DNA of 5,133 nt, from NCBI GenBank assembly GCA_018065745.1, contig JAGHSS010000086.1, forward strand, positions 1 through 5,133. The letters are read 5' to 3'. Source of the DNA: Candidatus Neoflavobacterium equi. GTDB taxonomy: Bacteria; Bacteroidota; Bacteroidia; Flavobacteriales; Flavobacteriaceae. The notes under the pieces are model-generated. The model saw only the letters and a program-made list of their open reading frames with translations, was not told where the DNA came from and made no database searches. The number at the start of each line of letters is the position of its first letter. The stretch's first letter is position 1. A program made the translations under genes and the position numbers. Below are positions 1 through 5,133 of the stretch, piece after piece.

Positions 1-57
1 AATCTAAACAGATTATTTGTTGCAGCTGTTATGTTAGCTGGAGTAAGCTCTCAAGCA
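1..57 (+). other. Signal peptide, C-terminal part
   Basis: Codons 1-19 encode the end of an n-region with one Arg, a hydrophobic stretch ([11 protein letters not shown]) and the small-residue site SSQA, followed by QDSNN. This fits Sec export and signal peptidase I cleavage after the Ala at 55-57. The initiating Met and probably one or two basic residues lie before the window. Confidence 0.8.
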
Positions 58-1401
58 CAGGATAGCAATAACCCTTGGAGTGTTACTTTTGGAGCTAACG
101 CTGTTGATGGAGCAAGAGTTAGTGCTGCATCAAAATTTGAGGATCAATTTTCTCAATATTTTAATGCAAAAGACAACTGGAGTATTATTCCTTCAGTATC
201 TTACATTAACGTGAACAGATACCTAGGAGATGGATTCTCTATCGGGGTAACTGGATCAGTTAATAAAATTAATAAATTCGTAGACAGAAGACTTACAGTT
301 CCTGGAGAATATCCAGTTTCTAATCCTGGAGACTTAATGTACTACGGTGCTGATGCAATCGTGAAATATAGTTTCATGGAAATGATCGGTACAAAATGGT
401 TTGATCCATATTTACATGTTGGTGGAGGTTACACTTGGTTAGGTGATGCTTCTGCAGGTACAGTAAATGGAGGTATCGGGTTGGCTTTCTGGTTTACTGA
501 AAACATCGGTGTTACTTTACAGTCTACTTACAAACACTCATTTGATGATACAAGAACTCCAAATGTTGACGTGGCTTCTCACTTACAACACTTTGCAGGT
601 ATCTCTTTCAAATTTGGTGGAAAAGATACTGACGGAGACGGAATCTATGATAAAGATGACGCTTGTCCAACTGAAAAAGGATTAAAAGAATTTGACGGAT
701 GTCCTGATACTGACGGTGACGGAATTCCTGATAAAGATGACAAATGTCCTAACGACTTTGGTCCTAAAGAATTAAACGGATGTCCTGATACTGACGGTGA
801 CGGAATCATTGATATTGAAGACGCTTGTCCAGAAATTGCTGGTCCTGCTGCTTTCAATGGTTGTCCTGATACAGACGGAGATGGTGTGCCTGATAACTTA
901 GACAGATGTCCTAACGAACCAGGTGCTAAAGATAACGCAGGTTGTCCTTGGCCAGATAGAGATGGTGACGGTGTAGCTGATAAAGATGATAAATGTCCAG
1001 ACGTTAAAGGAACTGTTGCTAACAACGGATGTCCTGAAGTATCTGAAGATGCTATCAAAAAATTGAACGCTTATGCTAAAACGATCTTGTTCAACTCAGG
1101 AAAATCAACTTTCCAAAAACAAACTTATACAGTTTTAGAGTCTATTACAGGAATCTTGAAAGAGTACCCTAACTCTAAATTCTCTATTGAAGGTCACACT
1201 GATAGCGATGGATCTGATGCTTTAAACCAAAAGTTATCTGAAGAAAGAGCTGCAGCTGTTAAAAATTACCTTATTGAAAAAGGAATTGACGCTTCTCGTT
1301 TGTCTTCACAAGGTTTCGGTGAATCTAAACCAATTGATTCAAACAAAACTGCTAAAGGAAAAGCAAACAACAGACGTGTAGAAGTATTATTACAAAAATA
1401 A
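1..1401 (+). CDS. OmpA-family outer-membrane protein with TSP3 calcium-binding repeats (5' end outside window)
   Basis: This is an outer-membrane protein that probably spans the membrane with an N-terminal beta-barrel and anchors it to peptidoglycan through its C-terminus. Frame 1 is open from base 1, so the true start lies upstream and the ATG at 31 is inside the signal peptide. Counting from base 1 (466 residues visible), residues 1-19 look like a signal peptide (Arg4, a hydrophobic core, likely cleavage after SSQA). Residues 21-208 are rich in alternating aromatic and glycine segments, as in a small barrel of about eight strands, ending near SFKFGG. Residues 209-345 are five thrombospondin type 3 repeats. 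Residues 348-466 are an OmpA C-terminal domain with ILFNSG, GHTD and NNRRVEV motifs. Asp401 and Arg416 are 15 apart, matching the diaminopimelate-binding pair Asp271/Arg286 of E. coli OmpA. Leucine is mostly TTA, a bias that fits high expression (inference). It ends at a strong terminator, so it is probably the last gene of its transcript. The family call is secure; the physiological role is inferred. Confidence 0.95.
   Translation, partial: NLNRLFVAAVMLAGVSSQAQDSNNPWSVTFGANAVDGARVSAASKFEDQFSQYFNAKDNWSIIPSVSYINVNRYLGDGFSIGVTGSVNKINKFVDRRLTVPGEYPVSNPGDLMYYGADAIVKYSFMEMIGTKWFDPYLHVGGGYTWLGDASAGTVNGGIGLAFWFTENIGVTLQSTYKHSFDDTRTPNVDVASHLQHFAGISFKFGGKDTDGDGIYDKDDACPTEKGLKEFDGCPDTDGDGIPDKDDKCPNDFGPKELNGCPDTDGDGIIDIEDACPEIAGPAAFNGCPDTDGDGVPDNLDRCPNEPGAKDNAGCPWPDRDGDGVADKDDKCPDVKGTVANNGCPEVSEDAIKKLNAYAKTILFNSGKSTFQKQTYTVLESITGILKEYPNSKFSIEGHTDSDGSDALNQKLSEERAAAVKNYLIEKGIDASRLSSQGFGESKPIDSNKTAKGKANNRRVEVLLQK
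625..1035 (+). repeat. Five tandem thrombospondin type 3 repeats (81-bp units)
   Basis: The units lie at 625-705, 706-786, 787-867, 868-948 and 949-1035. Units 1-4 are exactly 27 codons. The fifth carries two extra residues (Trp-Pro) at its start and has DRDGDG where the others have DTDGDG. Each unit has a DxDGDGxxD calcium-binding core and two cysteines in a strict C-x11-C spacing (CP...GCP), so there are ten cysteines in all. In this family the segment is thought to form a rigid calcium-loaded spacer between the barrel and the peptidoglycan-binding domain. The repetition is also visible in the DNA, including a 31-bp perfect direct repeat at 695-725 and 776-806. Confidence 0.93.
1042..1398 (+). 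other. OmpA C-terminal peptidoglycan-binding domain
   Basis: This segment begins at SEDAIKK and runs to the C-terminus. It contains the family's [10 protein letters not shown] strand, the GHTD motif (Asp codon 1201-1203), the NQKLSEERA helix (Arg codon 1246-1248), the GFGES motif and the terminal NNRRVEV strand. The Asp and Arg are at the spacing known to hold the meso-diaminopimelate side chain, so the ligand site appears intact. Confidence 0.92.
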
Positions 1402-1426
1402 TATTCTTTAGACTTCTAAATATTTT

Positions 1427-1465
1427 AAAAACACCCTGAATCATCAGGGTGTTTTTTTTATTTTT
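1427..1465 (+). terminator. Strong intrinsic terminator of the OmpA-family gene
   Basis: Bases 1427-1439 (AAAAACACCCTGA) pair perfectly with 1444-1456, giving a 13-bp stem with a four-base ATCA loop. The GC-rich core is CACCCTG/CAGGGTG. Eight T follow from 1452, partly within the stem, and after a single A there are five more T. It lies 25 bases past the OmpA-family stop codon and reads in the same direction. The reverse orientation also has an A/T-rich flank but no opposing gene to terminate. Confidence 0.93.
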
Positions 1466-1472
1466 ACCATCC

Positions 1473-4241
1473 ATGGAAACCTTCTTAGATAAATTAGCCG
1501 CACAAATAGTTACTCACTTTGGAGATGATCTTTCCAATGTTACTGTTGTTTTACCTAATAAAAGAGCTCGTATCTTCTTGATAGAGGCTTTAAAAAATCA
1601 AATTACAACCACCGTTTTCGCTCCTAAAATTGTCAGTATTGAAGACTTTGTTCAAGAAATGGCAGGCATTAGAGCTATTGATCCGATTGATTTACTGTTT
1701 GAATTTTATAAGGTGTATGAGCAATTGACACCCGTTTCTAAAATGCAATCCTTTGAATTGTTCGCGAACTGGGGGAAAATACTACTGCAAGATTTTAATG
1801 AATTGGACCGCTATCTTCTGGATCCAGACCATGTGTTTTCTTATTTAAAAGATATTGAAGTGTTGAAAAGATGGGATTTAACACCCCAGCAAACAACTAA
1901 AATGATTGATGACTCTTTGGAGTTTTGGAGTCGTTTGCCGGAGTATTACAACACATTTTACCAGCATTTAAAAAATCTTGGCGTTGGATATCAAGGTTTG
2001 ATATACAGAGAAGCTGTGCTTCGTTTAGCTGATTTTGTACAATCCATACCAGAAAAACACCAATATGTTTTTGCTGGCTTTAATGCGTTAAATCAATCTG
2101 AAGAACATATTTTTCAGAAGATGATGCAAGAAGAGAAGGCATTTGTATACTGGGATATTGATACTGTTTTCTTGAATGATTACTACCACGATGCAGGTTT
2201 GTTTGTGAGGAAGTTCAAGAAAAATTGGAAGCAATATGCCCACCAAGATTTTGAATGGGTAGTGGATCATTTTTCTCAATCCAAAAACATTCAAATCATA
2301 GGAACGCCAAAGACCATTGGTCAGGCAAAGATAGCCGGTGGAATCATTGAGGAATTGTCAAATGACAACCATCCGTTGGAACGCGTGGCTTTGGTTTTGG
2401 GAGAAGAGAATTTGTTGATCCCAATACTTTATGCGCTTCCAGAAGGGGTGAGTTCCTTGAACATTACCATGGGGTACAACAGTAAAAATAATCCCGCTCA
2501 AATTCTGATTCACAAGTTGTTTAAAATGCATACCAATGCAGTGAAACGCAGCGAGAGTTCTTATACTTTCTACTACAAAGAGGTATTGGATATTTTATCC
2601 CATCCCTTAGTAGAACCTTATGTGGCTGCATCAGATTTAGTGCAGCGAATCAACACCTACAACATTACCTTTTTGTCCAATAAGAAGTTGTTTGAATTGC
2701 ATCCAGAAGCCAATGTGTTGTTTCAGTATTTATTCAAACCTTGGGGAATGGAAACATTGCCCATTTTGAATAGGTTGACACACATTTTGCTGATTGTTAA
2801 AAACAGTTTGAATGACTCTAGTGAGCAAGAAAAGATATCCAAAACATTTGTTTACAGTATCTACAAAACCTTGGTTAAAATCATTTCTTACCAGGAGAAT
2901 CACGGACTTGTCAATTCTGTATCCATGTTGTTTGCTTTGTACAAACAGATTGTTGATTTGGCTGAGGTTTCCTTTGAGGGAGAGCCGTTGATGGGACTTC
3001 AAATTATGGGAGTTTTGGAAAGTAGGGTGTTGGATTTTGACACCGTGATCATTACCTCCATGAATGAAGGGAAATTTCCAGCTGGTAAAACGTCAAATTC
3101 CTTCATTCCTTATGATGTCAAAAAGGAATTGGGATTGCCCACGTTCAAAGAAAAAGATGCAATTTATTCCTATCACTTTTACCATTTACTCCTGCGTGCA
3201 AAGAATATTTATCTTTTGTACAACAGTGATGGCGAAGGATTGGACAAAGGTGAAAAATCGCGTTTCATTACCCAATTGGAAATTGAAAAGCAGCCCAAGC
3301 ATGAATTGAGTCACAAAATATACAATGCTTTCTTGCCTGATAAGGCCTATGAGCCGATGGTGGTTGAAAAGTCACCACGAGTACTGTCGCGTTTAAAAGA
3401 AATAGCAACAGGTCGTGGATTCTCCCCTTCAGGGTTAACCAATTACCTGAGAAATCCCATAGCGTTTTACAAACAACGCGTCTTGGGTATTTCTGATGTG
3501 GATGAGGTGGAAGAAAACATTGCTTTAAATACTTTAGGAACAATTATCCACGGTGTTCTTGAAGAGTTGTATATGCCTTATATCGGCGTTTTTATTAGTG
3601 AGTCAGCCCTTTTGGGGATGTTAAAACTCGTGGAGGCAGAAGTTGCCAATCAATTTAAGTTGATATACAAAGAAGGTGAAATTTACAAAGGGAAAAACCT
3701 GTTGGCTTTTGAGGTTGCCAAGCGCAACGTCACCAATTTCTTAAAGTTGGAATTGGAAGCGGTCAGAGCAGGTGATGCGATTAAAGTATTGCATTTGGAA
3801 CATCATTTGGAATGCGTTCTTGACGATCCTCGTTTGCCTTATCCTGTAAAAATTGCCGGTAATGTAGACCGCATAGAAATGCGCAATGACAAATTGCGTA
3901 TCACGGATTACAAAACAGGAAAAGTGGATAAAAATACCGTTCTCCTCAAAGACTGGTCCCAATTGACCGCCTCTATCAAATCAGACAAAATCATACAGTT
4001 GTTGTGTTATGTTTGTATGTATGAGACTCAGTTAAATGGAGTAGGAGTAGAAGCGGGAATTTTATCCTTTAAAAATATGAAATCAGGATTTCTGCCTTAT
4101 GGATTTAAATACGGTCCAAAAGATATTGATTATAACATCACACCAGAAGTCTTGCAGGCTTTCAAACATGAGTTGGTAGGCCTGATCTTAGAGATACTCA
4201 ATCCAGACCTGCCCTTCGCAGAAAAGATGGAAGAGATTTAA
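1473..4241 (+). CDS. AddB-like PD-(D/E)XK nuclease family protein
   Basis: This 922-residue protein is probably the AddB-like subunit of an AddAB-type helicase-nuclease that processes double-strand DNA ends for recombination in the cytoplasm. The start is the first ATG after the terminator. A GTG at 1449 extends the frame but lies inside the terminator stem. The N-terminal half resembles a degenerate superfamily I helicase: VVLPNKRARIFL (25-36) sits where a Walker A loop would be, with no GxGKT. FAGFNALN (200-207), YWDID (226-230), GVLESR (513-518) and MNEGKFP (530-536) follow, as in AddB-type proteins. The C-terminal nuclease domain has FSPSGLTNYL (650-659), LGTIIHG with His693, Asp799 in GNVDRIE, Asp812 and Lys814 in DYKTGK, and Gln842/Tyr846 in QLLCY, so the catalytic set looks complete. 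The AddB iron-sulfur cysteines are missing. Leucine is mainly TTG beyond about 1860, unlike the OmpA gene, which fits modest expression. No AddA partner lies in the window. The family is secure; the complex and role are inferred. Confidence 0.9.
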   Translation: METFLDKLAAQIVTHFGDDLSNVTVVLPNKRARIFLIEALKNQITTTVFAPKIVSIEDFVQEMAGIRAIDPIDLLFEFYKVYEQLTPVSKMQSFELFANWGKILLQDFNELDRYLLDPDHVFSYLKDIEVLKRWDLTPQQTTKMIDDSLEFWSRLPEYYNTFYQHLKNLGVGYQGLIYREAVLRLADFVQSIPEKHQYVFAGFNALNQSEEHIFQKMMQEEKAFVYWDIDTVFLNDYYHDAGLFVRKFKKNWKQYAHQDFEWVVDHFSQSKNIQIIGTPKTIGQAKIAGGIIEELSNDNHPLERVALVLGEENLLIPILYALPEGVSSLNITMGYNSKNNPAQILIHKLFKMHTNAVKRSESSYTFYYKEVLDILSHPLVEPYVAASDLVQRINTYNITFLSNKKLFELHPEANVLFQYLFKPWGMETLPILNRLTHILLIVKNSLNDSSEQEKISKTFVYSIYKTLVKIISYQENHGLVNSVSMLFALYKQIVDLAEVSFEGEPLMGLQIMGVLESRVLDFDTVIITSMNEGKFPAGKTSNSFIPYDVKKELGLPTFKEKDAIYSYHFYHLLLRAKNIYLLYNSDGEGLDKGEKSRFITQLEIEKQPKHELSHKIYNAFLPDKAYEPMVVEKSPRVLSRLKEIATGRGFSPSGLTNYLRNPIAFYKQRVLGISDVDEVEENIALNTLGTIIHGVLEELYMPYIGVFISESALLGMLKLVEAEVANQFKLIYKEGEIYKGKNLLAFEVAKRNVTNFLKLELEAVRAGDAIKVLHLEHHLECVLDDPRLPYPVKIAGNVDRIEMRNDKLRITDYKTGKVDKNTVLLKDWSQLTASIKSDKIIQLLCYVCMYETQLNGVGVEAGILSFKNMKSGFLPYGFKYGPKDIDYNITPEVLQAFKHELVGLILEILNPDLPFAEKMEEI
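3411..4130 (+). other. RecB-family PD-(D/E)XK nuclease domain of the AddB-like protein
   Basis: The limits are approximate. The domain opens with the SPSGLTNYL helix (Ser651), then the LGTIIHG helix (His693). The metal-binding core follows: Asp799 (codon 3867-3869), Asp812 (3906-3908) and Lys814 (3912-3914), then Gln842 and Tyr846 of the QxxxY motif. This order matches RecB and AddB nuclease domains, so nuclease activity is expected. Where AddB proteins usually have a cysteine before a proline after the first helix, Asn661-Pro662 is found here, and no CxxC...C cluster follows the QxxxY motif. Confidence 0.85.
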
Positions 4242-5029
4242 TTAGAAACGTTAGATTTTAAAAAGTCCAGCGTTTTTTGTTTTTGCTCAATAAAGCTCAT
4301 GTGTCCACCAGTGGTGTGCGTGATAATCACTTCTGTGTGATTTGCTTCTGCAATGGTTTCAAAATAGGGGATAACGGTGTCTTCTGTGGACAGTAATAAG
4401 TGAATCAAGATCTCTTCTTGATAATACATACGCTCCAAGTTTTCTCTGATGCGCATTCCCTCAAGAGAAGCAATAACCCCCTGAGTGCTTGTGTTAGAAG
4501 CAGCAGCTTTGGTCTGTTCAAATTCAAGCGGAAAATTGGTTTTCACCGCTGTAGTAAACAAGTTGGAAACGGCGATATTTACAAAGAGGTCTTTGTTTTT
4601 TTTCACCGCGTCAATGGCGCGTTTTCTATTTGTTTTTCTCAGGTCGCTGTCCTCTTTAGCGGTGCTGTTAATCAAGAATAACGCTTCACACATTTCAGGA
4701 TAGAGATTGGCAAAAGACAGTGTGACATATCCTCCCATGGAATGACCTGCAATGCTGCATTTTTTAACCCCCAAGCTTTGCAAGAGGCTGTAAATCACAT
4801 CTGCTTGATCCTCCATGGTGTGTACATATCCCAAACAATCACTAGCTCCATGTCCCAAAAGATCCACACAGATCACACGTTTTGATCTACATAGTTCTTG
4901 AATATAGGGAGACCATTGTTCTTTATTTCCAAGAAAGCCATGCAGTAGCACCAAGGTATCGTCTTGATTATTTGTGTCTGTATAGCTGATGTTGCAATCC
5001 TTATATGTAAATGTGTGTAGTGTATTCAT
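4238..5029 (-). CDS. Alpha/beta hydrolase fold protein
   Basis: This 263-residue protein has the size and order of motifs of a single-domain alpha/beta hydrolase and no signal peptide, so it is probably cytoplasmic. From the chosen start, the oxyanion-hole motif HGFLG is at 30-34, VDLLGHGAS at 55-63, the nucleophile elbow GHSMGGY at 95-101 (Ser97), the acid is likely Asp217 in STEDTVIP, and the base is His243 in GGHMSF. Residues of about 124-205 form the variable cap. The fold is related to MenH, BioH and YbfF-type esterases, but nothing here fixes the substrate and no biosynthetic neighbours help, so no gene symbol is given. I chose the Met at 5029 because the protein then starts just before the first core strand (TFTYKDCNISY). 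An in-frame ATG at 5074 would add 15 polar, Asn-rich residues unlike a domain or signal. The 3' end overlaps the convergent nuclease gene by four bases (4238-4241). Confidence 0.9.
   Translation of the reverse strand: MNTLHTFTYKDCNISYTDTNNQDDTLVLLHGFLGNKEQWSPYIQELCRSKRVICVDLLGHGASDCLGYVHTMEDQADVIYSLLQSLGVKKCSIAGHSMGGYVTLSFANLYPEMCEALFLINSTAKEDSDLRKTNRKRAIDAVKKNKDLFVNIAVSNLFTTAVKTNFPLEFEQTKAAASNTSTQGVIASLEGMRIRENLERMYYQEEILIHLLLSTEDTVIPYFETIAEANHTEVIITHTTGGHMSFIEQKQKTLDFLKSNVSN
4245..4284 (+). terminator. Probable terminator of the nuclease gene, inside the opposing hydrolase gene
   Basis: Just past the nuclease stop codon, bases 4245-4258 can pair with 4263-4276 around a four-base loop (4259-4262). 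The stem has one A/C mismatch and three G-U pairs, with AAACG/CGTTT as the firm base. Six T begin at 4273, followed by a G and five more T. The reverse strand lacks a matching U-tract and the G-U pairs would become mismatches, so it should work only for plus-strand transcription. The sequence also encodes the last residues of the hydrolase (about LDFLKSNVSN). The stem is weaker than the one at 1427. Confidence 0.6.
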
Positions 5030-5033
5030 GATG

Positions 5034-5064
5034 CAAAAGTAATTATAATTATCTGGATTTGAAA
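5034..5064 (-). promoter_or_regulatory. Putative Bacteroidota promoter of the hydrolase
   Basis: On the minus strand, TACTTTTG (5034-5041) matches the Bacteroidota -7 consensus TAnnTTTG at every fixed base. Nineteen bases upstream is TTTC (5061-5064), one base off the -33 TTTG element and within the usual spacing. The -7 box ends only four bases before the ATG at 5029, so the transcript would have almost no 5' leader. The match is seen directly; promoter activity is inferred. Confidence 0.55.
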
Positions 5065-5074
5065 TCACATTCAT

Positions 5075-5133
5075 TTTGGTATAGAATTAGTTTTAAACCT
5101 AATATGTTTTGTATTTTAGCTTAATTTTAATTC
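5075..5133. other. AT-rich intergenic edge with a weak second promoter candidate
   Basis: No gene is visible in the last 59 bases. On the minus strand TAGGTTTA (5094-5101) matches seven of eight positions of TAnnTTTG, with no clear -33 element. It could drive a longer hydrolase transcript starting near the ATG at 5074. On the plus strand I see no convincing promoter for a gene beyond the window. Confidence 0.3.

Noticed and set aside
31..33. ATG at 31 as the start of the OmpA-family gene
   Set aside because: Frame 1 stays open to base 1, and the codons before 31 supply the Arg and first hydrophobic residues of a normal signal peptide. Starting at 31 would leave a truncated signal.
645..1058. 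Minus-strand open frame of 137 codons rich in SGHP and PSPS repeats
   Set aside because: It is the antisense shadow of the TSP3 repeats. Its periodicity simply mirrors the 81-bp units, and the plus-strand frame has clear domain motifs.
1449..1472. GTG start eight codons before the nuclease ATG
   Set aside because: It lies in the terminator stem and U-tract and would encode a run of Phe and Leu from poly-T. The ATG at 1473 is the plausible start.
2088..3962. Several 68-91 codon open frames on the minus strand, and one on the plus strand, within the nuclease gene
   Set aside because: All overlap a long, motif-rich coding frame and show no recognisable domains or start signals. They are chance shadows.
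4400..4703. Plus-strand open frames of 72 and 93 codons across the hydrolase gene
   Set aside because: They are antisense to well-conserved hydrolase coding sequence and carry no recognisable protein features.
5030..5074. Upstream ATG at 5074 as the hydrolase start
   Set aside because: It adds 15 polar residues ahead of the fold, and the best promoter match lies inside this stretch. It is not excluded, since a weaker -7 box sits upstream at 5094-5101.
5108..5129. Plus-strand TTTG followed by TAATTTTA as a promoter for a gene beyond the window
   Set aside because: The spacer is only ten bases, far shorter than the usual distance of about 19, and the -7 box is imperfect.
1..5133. Mobile element, CRISPR array, tRNA or defence system
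   Set aside because: I found no terminal inverted repeats, transposase motifs, spaced palindromic repeats or cloverleaf sequences. The only tandem repeats encode TSP3 units, and the nuclease is a housekeeping-type AddB relative with no defence partners visible.

Overview
The window looks like ordinary chromosomal DNA from a member of the Bacteroidota, most likely Flavobacterium or a close relative in the Flavobacteriaceae. The DNA is AT-rich. No start codon has a recognisable Shine-Dalgarno sequence. An upstream site matches the Bacteroidota -7 promoter consensus TAnnTTTG. The first gene has the beta-barrel, thrombospondin type 3 and OmpA layout common in flavobacterial outer-membrane proteins. 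The genus is inferred from protein style; no search was run.

Layout. (1) Positions 1-1401, plus strand: an OmpA-family outer-membrane protein. Its first few codons lie before the window, and reading frame 1 is open from base 1 through a signal peptide. (2) Positions 1427-1465: a strong intrinsic terminator for that gene. (3) Positions 1473-4241, plus strand: a 922-residue AddB-like protein with an inactivated helicase-type N-terminal half and an apparently intact C-terminal PD-(D/E)XK (RecB-family) nuclease domain, probably for double-strand-break end processing. Its ATG lies only a few bases after the U-tract of the preceding terminator. (4) Positions 4238-5029, minus strand: an alpha/beta hydrolase with a complete Ser-Asp-His triad. 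It converges on the nuclease gene and overlaps it by 4 bp. A probable terminator for the nuclease gene is encoded inside the 3' end of this hydrolase. (5) Positions 5030-5133: upstream region of the hydrolase, with a promoter whose -7 box ends four bases before the chosen ATG.

The three genes do not look like one pathway. They are an envelope anchoring protein, a DNA-repair nuclease subunit and a soluble hydrolase of unknown substrate, probably in three separate transcription units. I see no mobile element, CRISPR array, tRNA, rRNA or defence island. The points worth a second look are mostly gene-boundary architecture (terminator against start codon, terminator inside an opposing gene, possible leaderless mRNA), the loss of the AddB iron-sulfur cysteines and Walker A motif, and the DNA-level repetition in the calcium-binding repeats.
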